From: JAPKZH01 sp963715635
GTDB taxonomy: Bacteria; Acidobacteriota; Aminicenantia; Aminicenantales; UBA4085
DNA length: 64,000 nucleotides
NCBI GenBank assembly: GCA_963715635.1
Contig: OY970261.1
Coordinates: 806,001 to 870,000 of the forward strand
Direction: 5' to 3'
Part shown: piece after piece, positions 33,429 through 41,333 of the stretch
How the letters are laid out: each line of letters begins with the position of its first letter
Position numbering within the stretch: the first letter of the stretch is position 1
Translations under genes and position numbers: made by a program
The notes under the pieces: model-generated
The model's input: the letters and a program-made list of their open reading frames with translations, nothing else
What the model was told of the DNA's origin: nothing
Database searches by the model: none

Positions 33429-33480
33429 ATTGCCTGCCAAGCTATCCTATCTGGGGCTGTCGCTATCTCCTCTTAATCAA

Positions 33481-34056
33481 TCAGCCTTTTGCCTTTTCCT
33501 GCGCGGCCTTTTTCAGGTTATCGTTGGCGAGAACAGCGATATCCACCCGGCGGTTTTTCTGCCGCCCTTCGGGCGTATCGTTCGTCACGATCGGCTGCGT
33601 TTCGCCGTAGCCGGCTATCGAGAACCTCGCCGACTTCACCTCGAGTGTCGCCAGGTAAAAAGCCACGGACTGAGCGCGGTCCTTCGAAAGGTTCATGTTG
33701 TGGTCATCCGATCCGGTGTTGTCCGTATGGCCTTCGATAAGAATGTTGGTATCGGGATATTTATTCAGGATTTTGGCCAGCTCGGCCAGGTTTGTTTTGC
33801 TGACCGGTCGGAGGTCGGATTTGTCAATGTCAAAAAGAATCCCGCTGTCAAATGTGATTTTAATGCCTTCCCCGATGCGCTGGACTTCGGCCCCTTCAAG
33901 ATTCCGCTGCATTTCCTTGGCCTCTCGCTGTCCTGCGCCTATCTTTTTTTTGAAAGTACGATGGGCCTGGGAGAAGCCGAGAGCCAAGAAACAGCCCGGC
34001 TCAGGTACTGAATTCGTCCTTGTCTTTTTGTCCCTGTTCCGCCAGGCCCGAGTCAT
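33481..34056 (-). CDS. OmpA-family peptidoglycan-binding protein, 5' end truncated or replaced
   Basis: The C-terminal 120 residues are a complete OmpA domain: IKITFDSGILFDIDKSDLRP, LAKILNKYPDTNILIEGHTD, NTGSDDHNMNLSKDRAQSV, and GETQPIVTNDTPEGRQKNRR, with the Asp and Arg that bind diaminopimelate. The N-terminus has no signal peptide or glycine-zipper; instead the frame runs back over the PilZ gene end. The sequence encoding GFSQAHRTFKKKIGAGQREA is about 70% identical in DNA to the non-coding leaders of the two sigma-54 cassettes. A real start cannot be fixed. Its downstream flank carries a relic of a glsB 3' end. It may be a broken gene that once followed a cassette promoter. Confidence 0.6.
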   Translation of the reverse strand: MTRAWRNRDKKTRTNSVPEPGCFLALGFSQAHRTFKKKIGAGQREAKEMQRNLEGAEVQRIGEGIKITFDSGILFDIDKSDLRPVSKTNLAELAKILNKYPDTNILIEGHTDNTGSDDHNMNLSKDRAQSVAFYLATLEVKSARFSIAGYGETQPIVTNDTPEGRQKNRRVDIAVLANDNLKKAAQEKAKG

Positions 34057-34444
34057 CCATGAATTTTTGTTCGAGGGCGGTAATTTTCGTCAAGCTGGCC
34101 GGATTGTTTTGGCCTTTTTTTTCGCTATAGGGAAGGAACTGAACGCCGATCTGGTACTTATAACTCTTGCCTGGATTGGGGGAATACCAGCGGACGATCC
34201 CTCTGAGGGTCATGGGACTTGTCTCTCCGGGGATGTTGATCTTCAGGGACACTTTGCTTTCGTATTTGAGAATTTCCTGGGTCAGAAACCGGATCCCGCC
34301 GCGGCTGATGTCCAAAACAGGGCAGAACTCTTCGATATAGTCTTCTCCCTTTTTCATGAAAGGCTTGTCTTTTTTGTAGCCGATGGTTGCGCCGGGAATG
34401 CGGAACCTCAAACACGTCCGTTTTTCTAAATTTAGGTCAACCAT
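34001..34444 (-). CDS. PilZ-domain protein
   Basis: 147 aa from ATG 34444, which follows GGGAGG at good spacing; an upstream extension to 34519 is unsupported. KRTCLRFRIPGATIGY holds the RxxxR-like start of PilZ, and PVLDISRGGIRFLTQEIL matches the (D/N)xSxxG motif. Further strands KVSLKINIPG and GIVRWYSPNPGKSYKYQIGV complete the barrel. PilZ proteins bind cyclic di-GMP through these two motifs. The first Arg pattern is only partly canonical, so binding is probable rather than certain. Its stop lies within the 5' end of the ompA-like frame. Confidence 0.82.
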   Translation of the reverse strand: MVDLNLEKRTCLRFRIPGATIGYKKDKPFMKKGEDYIEEFCPVLDISRGGIRFLTQEILKYESKVSLKINIPGETSPMTLRGIVRWYSPNPGKSYKYQIGVQFLPYSEKKGQNNPASLTKITALEQKFMDDSGLAEQGQKDKDEFST

Positions 34445-34539
34445 AAAAGCCTCCCTTAAAGCTTTTTCCCTTTCCCTAACAATATTAACCCTTGAAAGGA
34501 TATACCAAGCAGAAAGCAAATGTCAAAAGAAAAAATGCC

Positions 34540-34704
34540 GAGCGGTTCATATGCCCCGTGGCTTGCCACGGGGAACCGCTCGAGAGGGTTCCAAGGGGGA
34601 GTCGCCCCCTTGGTCGCAGGGCGGGGTTTCATGCCCCGCCCAAGAAGGGGAGGCAGGGCGGCCGGATCTTCCCGGCGCCCGTTGGAAGGGGTCTTCCCCT
34701 CCAA
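34540..34704. repeat. array of four GC-rich hairpins upstream of glgC
   Basis: Four consecutive inverted repeats: 34540-34581, where GAGCGGTT/AACCGCTC encloses CCCCGTGGC-TT-GCCACGGGG; 34591-34613, CCAAGGGGG/CCCCCTTGG; 34619-34641, GGGCGGGG/CCCCGCCC; 34682-34704, TTGGAAGGGG/CCCCTCCAA. Together they fill most of the 335-bp gap 34445-34779. Likely an intergenic repeat element of REP/MITE type; they also form strong RNA structures and could stop transcription from either side. Confidence 0.7.
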
Positions 34705-34722
34705 ATTGGCTCGAGGAGAGAA

Positions 34723-34751
34723 TTGGATTTGGACTCCAGCTGGTATATACT
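34723..34751 (+). promoter_or_regulatory. sigma-70 promoter of glgC
   Basis: TTGGAT at 34723-34728, 17-bp spacer, TATACT at 34746-34751. It lies between the hairpin array and the glgC start at 34780, giving a leader of about 20 nt. Confidence 0.6.
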
Positions 34752-34779
34752 TTTAGTGCATTTCGAAAAGGAGCCCTCC

Positions 34780-36057
34780 ATGGCCAGAGTTGTTGCCATC
34801 GTCATGGCCGGCGGACAAGGCAGCCGGCTTTATCCTTTGACCAAGATCCGCAGCAAGCCGGCCGTTCCGATTGCCGGCCGCTTCCGGCTCATCGACATTC
34901 CGATCAGCAACTGCATCCATTCCGGCTACCGGAAGATATTCATCCTGACCCAGTTCAGCAGTGAATCGCTCCACCGGCATATTTTTCTAACCTACCGCTT
35001 TGATAATTTTACGAAGGATTTTGTGACGATCTTATCGGCCCAGCAGACGCTTGAAAACAGGGACTGGTACCAGGGGACGGCGGATGCGGTTCGCCAGAAC
35101 CTCCAGTTTTTCGAGAACCTGGGAGACCTGGTCCTGATCCTTTCGGGAGACCATCTCTACCGAATGGATTATCGGAAATTTGTCGATTTTCACCTCCAGA
35201 AAGGGGCGGACATCAGTATTTCCGTGACTCCGGTCCGCACTGACCAGGTCAGGGGTTTTGGCGTGATGAAAACGGACCGAAGCGGACGGATTGTGGAATT
35301 TCAAGAAAAGCCGAAAGACCCGGCCCTGGTCAACCGGATGAGAATCCCCGTGGAGGCTTTTCAGGAATTTGGGATCCCGCCGGCCGGCCGGACCCACCTG
35401 GCCTCGATGGGCATTTATGTTTTCAATTGGAACGCGCTCAGGGAGCTGCTCGAACACAGCGACCACGAGGATTTCGGCAGAGAGGTCATTCCGCTGGCCA
35501 TCAGCCGGAAAAAAGTCTTCGGCTACTTGTTTGACGGCTACTGGGAAGATATTGGAACGATTCCTCACTTTTTCGAGGCCAATTTGAACCTGACCGAGCC
35601 GCTTCCCAAGTTCAATTTCTATGACGAGGAAAAGCCCATCTTCACCCACGCCCGCTTTCTTCCGGGATCCAAGATCATCGATTCCGAGGTCCATCATTCC
35701 ATCCTCTGCGAGGGAAGCATTATTAACCAATCCAGGATCCGCCAATCGATCGTCGGCGTCCGGTCGCGGATCGAAGAGAAATGCAGCCTGGAGAGGACGG
35801 TGATGATGGGGGCCGATTATTTTGAATCGGATGAGGAGAAATCCCGGAATGCCGCCGCCGGCATCCCTCCCATCGGAATCGGGCGCGACTGCGAAATCCG
35901 CAACGCCATCATCGACAAGAACGCCCGCATCGGCAACGGCGTCAAGCTGATCAATGCCAAAAACACCCGGGATGAGCAGACCGACAATTATGTCATCGTC
36001 AACGGCATCATCGTCGTTCCCAAAAATGGGGTCATCCCGGACGGCACGGTCATCTGA
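34780..36057 (+). CDS. glgC: Glucose-1-phosphate adenylyltransferase
   Basis: 425 aa from ATG 34780 behind AAAAGGAG; the frame is open upstream to 34492 but only through the hairpin repeat. Makes ADP-glucose from glucose-1-phosphate and ATP for glycogen synthesis. Motifs: IVMAGGQGSRLYPLTKIRSK (nucleotidyl-transfer loop), KPAVPIAGRFRLIDIPISNC, DWYQGTADAVRQNL, SGDHLYRMDY with the catalytic Asp, and FDGYWEDIGTIPHFFEANL. The C-terminal left-handed beta-helix holds the hexapeptide repeats (IDKNARIGNGVKLINAKN). Length and motifs match the regulated bacterial enzyme. No other glycogen genes lie in the window. Confidence 0.95.
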   Translation: MARVVAIVMAGGQGSRLYPLTKIRSKPAVPIAGRFRLIDIPISNCIHSGYRKIFILTQFSSESLHRHIFLTYRFDNFTKDFVTILSAQQTLENRDWYQGTADAVRQNLQFFENLGDLVLILSGDHLYRMDYRKFVDFHLQKGADISISVTPVRTDQVRGFGVMKTDRSGRIVEFQEKPKDPALVNRMRIPVEAFQEFGIPPAGRTHLASMGIYVFNWNALRELLEHSDHEDFGREVIPLAISRKKVFGYLFDGYWEDIGTIPHFFEANLNLTEPLPKFNFYDEEKPIFTHARFLPGSKIIDSEVHHSILCEGSIINQSRIRQSIVGVRSRIEEKCSLERTVMMGADYFESDEEKSRNAAAGIPPIGIGRDCEIRNAIIDKNARIGNGVKLINAKNTRDEQTDNYVIVNGIIVVPKNGVIPDGTVI

Positions 36058-36145
36058 TTCGAAATTCAGTTGAATTTCTTGCCCATTGCGAATAGAATTC
36101 TTGTCTAAGGCTGATTATTAAATTCACGGGAGAGAGGGAAAAAAC

Positions 36146-36755
36146 ATGGCAGACAAACGACTGACCTTCGGCTGTTTGGGATTCATCGTCATCGTCGTGA
36201 TCATTTTTGCGCTCTCGGGCATCGGGACCTACAATGCCCTGGTCAAGCTGGACCAGGATGTCAGGGCCAAGTGGGCGCAGGTGGAGAATGTCTACCAGCG
36301 CCGGGCGGACCTCGTGCCGAACCTGGTGGAAACCGTGAAAGGCGCGGCGGCGTTCGAAAAAGACACGTTCACCGCCGTCACCGAAGCCAGGTCCAAGGTC
36401 GGGCAGCTTCAGACTGGGGGAAAGCCTGGTCAATAATCCTGAGGCATTTGCCAAGTTCCAGGCTGCCCAGGATGGGCTTTCTTCGGCGTTGTCCCGGCTG
36501 ATGGTCGTCGTCGAGAAATACCCCGAGCTCAAGGCGACCCAGAATTTTCGTGACCTTCAGGTTCAGCTGGAACAGACGGAAAACCGGATCACCGTGGAGC
36601 GGATGCGTTTCAACGAATCGGCCCAGGCCTTTAACACCAGGCGGATGAGATTCCCCACCGTCCTCGTTGCCGGATTGTTTGGTGAGCGCTTCAAAGAGAA
36701 ATCTTATTTCAAAGCCCAGGCCGGTGCGGAAACGGCCCCTAAAGTAAAATTCTAA
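36146..36755 (+). pseudogene. LemA-family protein interrupted by a one-base frameshift
   Basis: ATG 36146 gives MADKRLTFGCLGFIVIVVII, the LemA membrane anchor, then YNALVKLDQDVRAKWAQVEN and VYQRRADLVPNLVETVKG, the family core. The frame stops at 36436. From 36417 the sequence continues in the next frame as GESLVNNPEAFAKFQAAQDG and on through MVVVEKYPELKATQNFRDLQ to the stop at 36755. The shift falls in a run of five G at 36416-36420; four G would restore the frame. Restored length is about 202 aa, normal for LemA. Directly followed by two TPM-domain genes, a common trio. Either a homopolymer sequencing error or a slippage mutation. Confidence 0.88.
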
Positions 36756-36757
36756 AC

Positions 36758-37513
36758 GTGCGGCCCGATCGCTTCTGGCTTTCTTTCTTTGCGGTTGTAC
36801 TCTTTTCCTGTCTTCCCGCTTCCGCATCTCCAGATATTAAAATTCCTCGGTCTCCGGATCGCTGGGCGACGGATACCGCCGGCTTTCTTTCCCAGCAGAC
36901 TTTGGCCGAACTGGATTCGCAACTCGAGGCCTTTGAGCGGTCAACCGGCCATCAGGTTCTGCTTTATATCGGCAAAACCACCGAGGGATATCCCATCGAC
37001 GAATTTGCGGTCAAAGCGTTTGAGGCCTGGAAGGTCGGCCGCAAAGGCCTCGATGACGGCCTTGTTCTTTTCATCATGGCCGAAGACAAGAAAATCCGCA
37101 TCGAGGTCGGCTACGGCCTAGAAAGTGTTGTCCCTGACGTCATCGCTTCCCGTGTCATCAATGATATTCTGGAGCCCGGGATTCGGGCGGGAGATAGCAA
37201 CCGTGCCGTGACGGAAGCGCTGGCCAGCCTGCTCCAGACGATTTTCGGCCAGCCGTTTCCCTCGAGCGGGCCGAGGCAAAGTCAATACGCTGAACCTGGG
37301 CCTCAGGGAAAGTCCATCGTTTCCACCATTTTCATCATCATTGCCATCATCTTTTTTCTGATCCTCTTTATCACCCACCCGGCGTTGGCGCTTTGGCTTT
37401 TGTTTAATATTTTCTCAGGAGGGCGCGGGGGAGGCGGTGGTTGGGGGGGAGGCGGAGGATTCGGCGGAGGCGGCGGGCGTTCCGGGGGCGGGGGAGCTTC
37501 GGGCGGTTGGTAG
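36758..37513 (+). CDS. TPM-domain (YgcG-like) exported membrane protein
   Basis: 251 aa from GTG 36758, two bases after the lemA stop. Signal sequence (FWLSFFAVVLFSCLPASASP), TPM domain with WATDTAGFLSQQTLAELDSQ, HQVLLYIGKTTEGYPIDEFA, and the hallmark DDGLVLFIMAEDKKIRIEVG followed by YGLESVVPDV. A membrane helix follows (VSTIFIIIAIIFFLILFITH), and the protein ends in a Gly-rich tail with GGGGG runs, as in YgcG. TPM domains were linked to phosphatase-like folds and to photosystem repair in plants; bacterial roles are unclear. Anchored with the TPM domain outside the cytoplasm. Confidence 0.88.
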   Translation: MRPDRFWLSFFAVVLFSCLPASASPDIKIPRSPDRWATDTAGFLSQQTLAELDSQLEAFERSTGHQVLLYIGKTTEGYPIDEFAVKAFEAWKVGRKGLDDGLVLFIMAEDKKIRIEVGYGLESVVPDVIASRVINDILEPGIRAGDSNRAVTEALASLLQTIFGQPFPSSGPRQSQYAEPGPQGKSIVSTIFIIIAIIFFLILFITHPALALWLLFNIFSGGRGGGGGWGGGGGFGGGGGRSGGGGASGGW

Positions 37514-37529
37514 ATCAAAGGAGAATGCG

Positions 37530-38000
37530 ATGTCTTTCATGCACCGCCGAAAGCTTTTAAAAGCCATTGATACGGAAAAAATTAAAGACGCGATCCGGGA
37601 GGCCGAGCAAAAGACGTCGGGAGAAATCCGCGTCTCTATCGCGCCTTTTTTCTATGGAAAAGTCAGGCCCGTGGCCGAAAAAGCCTTTCTCCGGCTGAGG
37701 ATGACCAACACCCGCCAGAGAAACGGCATTCTTTTTTTCATCGTCCCCGCCCGGCGCCGCTTTGTCGTCCTCGGCGATGAGGGAATCCACGCAAAAGTCG
37801 GACAGGAATTTTGGGAGAAAATCGTCAAGGCCATGTCCGAAAAGTTTCGGAAAGGGGAGTTCACAGAGGGGATCATCAAGGGGATCAAAGAGGTCGGAGA
37901 GCACCTGGCGGCGCATTTCCCCTACGATCCTCTGACGGACGTCAACGAGCTTCCCGACGACGTGGACTTCGACCGAAAAAAGAAAAAACAGGATAACTAG
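37530..38000 (+). CDS. TPM-domain protein, soluble
   Basis: 156 aa from ATG 37530 with AAAGGAG upstream. Second, short TPM protein: IREAEQKTSGEIRVSIAPFF at the start, RNGILFFIVPARRRFVVLGD (equivalent of the LFIM core) and FTEGIIKGIKEVGEHLAAHF near the end. No signal peptide or membrane helix, so it differs in location from the preceding TPM protein. The lemA-TPM-TPM order is widespread. Acidic, lysine-ended tail (DFDRKKKKQDN). Confidence 0.85.
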   Translation: MSFMHRRKLLKAIDTEKIKDAIREAEQKTSGEIRVSIAPFFYGKVRPVAEKAFLRLRMTNTRQRNGILFFIVPARRRFVVLGDEGIHAKVGQEFWEKIVKAMSEKFRKGEFTEGIIKGIKEVGEHLAAHFPYDPLTDVNELPDDVDFDRKKKKQDN

Positions 38001-38022
38001 CCCTTCGGCGCTTAGCGATCGA

Positions 38023-39555
38023 TTACCGTTCGATGATCATTTTCTCCAAGAGGGGGCGGTATTTCTTCATTAGCTCTTCGTTAATATCCAGGGGGGGTTT
38101 GGCGTCCGCCGGCAAAAACGGCTTGTAGGGGTTCTTTTTGACGTATTCCTCGAATTCGGTCCGCAGTTTTTTGAGCTCTTCCGGTTTGGTCATAAGGTTG
38201 ACGGCAGAGGCGGCGATCGCCTTCGCCCCGGCATTGAGACCCTTCCAAGCCGTTGAGCCGTAATTGCAGGCGACAGTTGACCAGTGATGACCGATCGCAC
38301 CTGGAACCTGGCCCGGGAAGCGGATCGTGGCGGTCGGGGCGACAAGGGTCACATCGCCCACATCCGACGACCCGCCGCCGATGGAGACGGGGCTCGGCTC
38401 GCGGAGATTGCCCACTTTTATCGGCATTCCTTCTTCGGGCGATTTGAGCTCTTTTTGCAGGGCTTTGGCAAAGGCCTGTTCTTCTTCGGTCCACTGCGGC
38501 ATCCCGACGAGCTCGATATTCTTTTGGAAAAGCTCGGCCGCCGCTTTGTTGCTGTGGCTTTGGTGGACAGCGGCGATGAAGCGGGTCGAAAACAACTCTG
38601 TTCCGGACGCCAGGGCCCCGGCCTTGGCGCAATTGACGACTCTCTCGTACGTCGCCTCGACCCTTTCATCCGAGTTCCGGACGTAATACCAGACGCTGGC
38701 TTTATCCGGAACGACATTCGGCGCTTCTCCACCCTCGAGGATGACGTAATGCATTCGGTACGCAGGGTCCAGATGCTCGCGCAGGAAATTGGTGGCCACA
38801 TCCATGATCTCGACGGCGTCCAGGGCGCTCCGGCCGGCCCAGGCGTTGGCGCCGTGGGCGGTTTTTCCTTTAAAAGTGAAAACGACGGAAAACAGGGCAT
38901 TCCCGCTCCGGCCGTACCCGGTGCCAAAGCCGCTCCCGCTGTGGTTATCGATGACCGCATCCACATCGCTGAATAGTCCCGCCCGGATCATGTGGGGACG
39001 GCTGGCCACAATTTCTTCGGCGGGAGAGCCGAAAACCTTGATCGTTCCTTTTAGGCCATATTTATTCATCGCTTCTTTGACGGCGATCGCGGCCGCTGTA
39101 GCGGCTGTGCACATGGTGTTGTGACCGCAGCCATGGCCGGGTGCTCCGTCGACGATCGGGTCTTTCACTGGAACGCGAGCTTTCTGAGAAAGCATGGGAA
39201 GAGCGTCGAACTCCCCCAGCAGCCCGATCACAGGTTTCCCGGAGCCGTACGTCGCGACAAAACAGGTCGGCATGCCCGCCAGGCCCCGCTCGACCTTAAA
39301 CCCCGCTTCTTCGAGCGTATCGGCCAGGAGTTTGGACGAACGAAATTCCTGGAGCCCGAGCTCGGCATAGGACCAGATGGAGTCCGAGATTTTTCCGAAT
39401 TTTTCAACGATTTGCGGTTGGTTGAGCCAGTCCAGAACGAGTTTTTTTTCCTTGGGGATTTTCGCTTGAGACGGGCGCTGGCCGAACTGGAGGGAAGAAA
39501 ATGCCAAAAGGACGAGGCTGATGAAAAGGACCTTTAATAAAATTGTTCGCTTCAT
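38023..39555 (-). CDS. M20-family amidohydrolase, AbgB-like, exported
   Basis: 510 aa from ATG 39555; the frame is open to 39615 but GGAGGAGAG sits directly before 39555. N-terminal hydrophobic signal (TILLKVLFISLVLLAFSSLQ). Metal-site motifs of M20D peptidases: GLLGEFDALP, APGHGCGHNTMCTAATAAAI, and GSPAEEIVASRPHMI; the dimerisation domain includes FTFKGKTAHGANAWAGRSAL. It resembles subunit B of p-aminobenzoyl-glutamate hydrolase and related aminoacylases, so it probably removes an acyl or aroyl group from an amino acid outside the cytoplasm. Divergent from the FAD oxidoreductase gene; the gap holds a 22-bp palindrome. Confidence 0.9.
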   Translation of the reverse strand: MKRTILLKVLFISLVLLAFSSLQFGQRPSQAKIPKEKKLVLDWLNQPQIVEKFGKISDSIWSYAELGLQEFRSSKLLADTLEEAGFKVERGLAGMPTCFVATYGSGKPVIGLLGEFDALPMLSQKARVPVKDPIVDGAPGHGCGHNTMCTAATAAAIAVKEAMNKYGLKGTIKVFGSPAEEIVASRPHMIRAGLFSDVDAVIDNHSGSGFGTGYGRSGNALFSVVFTFKGKTAHGANAWAGRSALDAVEIMDVATNFLREHLDPAYRMHYVILEGGEAPNVVPDKASVWYYVRNSDERVEATYERVVNCAKAGALASGTELFSTRFIAAVHQSHSNKAAAELFQKNIELVGMPQWTEEEQAFAKALQKELKSPEEGMPIKVGNLREPSPVSIGGGSSDVGDVTLVAPTATIRFPGQVPGAIGHHWSTVACNYGSTAWKGLNAGAKAIAASAVNLMTKPEELKKLRTEFEEYVKKNPYKPFLPADAKPPLDINEELMKKYRPLLEKMIIER

Positions 39556-39590
39556 CTCTCCTCCGTAAGACGACGATGGATAAGAAACGA

Positions 39591-39612
39591 AAACGCTTTG
39601 CGAAAAGCGTTT
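39591..39612. promoter_or_regulatory. inverted repeat in the M20/FAD divergent gap
   Basis: AAACGCTTT at 39591-39599 and AAAGCGTTT at 39604-39612 form a perfect 9-bp inverted repeat with a 4-nt centre, 36 bp before the M20 start. Placement between divergent genes suggests an operator; a hairpin in the leader is the alternative. Confidence 0.45.
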
Positions 39613-39679
39613 CATTTTGCAGTCAATTAACTTATATTAAGGTTGAACCGAATGTCAAACCGACAACGAAAGGAAAATC

Positions 39680-41299
39680 ATGGAAAGAAGAAATTTTTTG
39701 ATGTCCCTGTTGGCGGGAATTCCCGCAGTGGCCCTGGATTGGGACTCCCTCCCGAAGGCGAAGGCCGCCGGCTCTGACGAAAACAAATTCGATGCCGTGA
39801 TCATCGGCTCCGGGCTTGGCGGATTGGCCTGTGCCGTGGGATTCGCTAGGCAGGGATTCAAGCCGATTGTTTTAGAACAGCATTCGAAGGCGGGCGGATA
39901 TGCCACGACTTTTAAGCGTCCCGGGGGCTTTGTGTTTGACGTTTCCCTCCATTCGACGACCGTCGGAGAACGTGAGGGCATTCACAATCTGATTCCCGGA
40001 TTTCCGGAAATCAAGGATGTCCGCTTTGTCCCGCATCCGAGCCTTTATCGGGTCATCTATCCTGACTATGACATCCGGGTCCCCGCCAAGGATGTTCCGG
40101 CCTATGTCAAAATGCTGAGCGACCTGTTCCCCGAAGAAAAAGAGGGGATTGCAGGTCTGTTTGAGGACATGAAAGGACTTATGGCCGATATCAATAAGTA
40201 TTCGCGGGCCGGAGGTCAGCCGGACATGAGCCGCTTCCCGACAGAGTATCCTTATCTGTTCAAGAGCTTTAATAAAACCTGGGGTGCCCTGGTGGATCTG
40301 CGGATCAAGAATCCGAAGCTGAAGACAATCGTTTCCTCGCTCTGGGGATACTATGGACTTCCGCCGTCCAAGCTGGCCTGTTTCTATTATGCCCTGCCGA
40401 CCATGGGATACCTTGAAGAGGGTGGGTATTACCCCTTGGGAAAATCCCAGGCGATCAGCGACGCCCTGGTGAAATTTATCGAAGGGCGAGGTGGTCAGGT
40501 CAAGCTCAACACGCGCGTCGAAAAGATATTGGTCAAAGACCAAGTGGCGTCTGGAGTGCGGGCCACGGACGGACATGAATATACGGGAAAAGTCGTGGTC
40601 TCAAATGCGAATGCCTATGACACGTTCCATGCGATGCTGGACGCGCAGGAGAGCCTCAAGGAGTATTTGACCCGGATGGATCAGTTCAGCGTCAGCCTCT
40701 CGAGTTTTCAGGTGTTTTTGGGGCTGAGAAAAGACCTGATCCGAGAGGTCGGCATCAAGGACACGGAAATTTTTTATAACACGGGGTACGATATCGAAGC
40801 CGGCTATAAGGCCGTGCTCAACGCGGATATTGAAAACTCCGGCTATGGCCTTGCGCTTTATGATAACCTGGACAAGGGATATTCTCCGGCCGGGAAAAAC
40901 ACTCTCAATCTCATGGTCCTTCAGGGCTATGAGCCGTGGAAGAAGTTCGAAGCGGATTATTTCAAAGGAAACAAGACCGCTTATCGGGCCGAGAAGGAAC
41001 GGATGGCTCGAATCTTGATCGACCGTGCGGAAAAGACTTTGCTCCCGGGACTCGCCAAGGCGATCGAGGTCCAAGAGATCGGCACGCCCTTGACAAACGT
41101 TCGCTACACAAGAAATTTCCGCGGCGCGATCTACGGCTGGGATCAGACTCTCGACAATTCCCCTCCCCGGCGTCTGGCGCATGCCACGCCGGTTAAGAAT
41201 CTTTATCTCGCCGGAGCCTGGACGAATCCCGGCGGCGGCTACAGCGCCGTTCTGAGCAGCGGGCTGGAATGCTTCGGCGAGATCATGAAGACCTGGTAA
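39680..41299 (+). CDS. Phytoene-desaturase-like FAD oxidoreductase with twin-arginine leader
   Basis: 539 aa. ERRNFLMSLLAGIPAVA at the N-terminus fits a Tat signal (RRxFL), implying folded export with its cofactor. After it, FDAVIIGSGLGGLACAVGFA is the Rossmann GxGxxG with VLEQHSKAGGYATTFKRPGG as the second FAD contact, the CrtI/RetSat/NAD(P)-FAD dependent amine-oxidase pattern. The C-terminal FAD block reads LYLAGAWTNPGGGYSAVLSS. CrtI-type enzymes desaturate or saturate polyene or retinoid-like chains; the substrate here is unknown and no carotenoid synthase is nearby. An exported member is unusual, so the localisation deserves attention. Confidence 0.85.
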   Translation: MERRNFLMSLLAGIPAVALDWDSLPKAKAAGSDENKFDAVIIGSGLGGLACAVGFARQGFKPIVLEQHSKAGGYATTFKRPGGFVFDVSLHSTTVGEREGIHNLIPGFPEIKDVRFVPHPSLYRVIYPDYDIRVPAKDVPAYVKMLSDLFPEEKEGIAGLFEDMKGLMADINKYSRAGGQPDMSRFPTEYPYLFKSFNKTWGALVDLRIKNPKLKTIVSSLWGYYGLPPSKLACFYYALPTMGYLEEGGYYPLGKSQAISDALVKFIEGRGGQVKLNTRVEKILVKDQVASGVRATDGHEYTGKVVVSNANAYDTFHAMLDAQESLKEYLTRMDQFSVSLSSFQVFLGLRKDLIREVGIKDTEIFYNTGYDIEAGYKAVLNADIENSGYGLALYDNLDKGYSPAGKNTLNLMVLQGYEPWKKFEADYFKGNKTAYRAEKERMARILIDRAEKTLLPGLAKAIEVQEIGTPLTNVRYTRNFRGAIYGWDQTLDNSPPRRLAHATPVKNLYLAGAWTNPGGGYSAVLSSGLECFGEIMKTW

Positions 41300-41333
41300 A
41301 TTTCGGGGTCAAAGCTACTCATTACGGTAACTC

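Larger units (their letters stand above)
33167..33447 (-). repeat. regulatory cassette copy 2 (inverted relative to copy 1)
   Basis: Minus-strand counterpart of 26151-26430: GGATAGCTTGGCAGG, tandem activator motif, near-palindrome AGGAAATCAATTTCCT, sigma-54 promoter and leader ending in GGCAAAAGAAAAAAAGGAG. After that point copy 2 continues into the 79-aa gene at the place where copy 1 has a second AAAAAAAGGAG (27610-27619). This explains the 324-bp non-coding stretch 33157-33480. Confidence 0.85.

Noticed and set aside
34540..34704. CRISPR array
   Set aside because: The repeats are inverted and differ from each other; there are no regular spacers and no cas genes.
34492..34779. N-terminal extension of GlgC through the hairpin array
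   Set aside because: The extension is encoded by inverted repeats; the ATG at 34780 has a good ribosome site and gives the canonical N-terminus.
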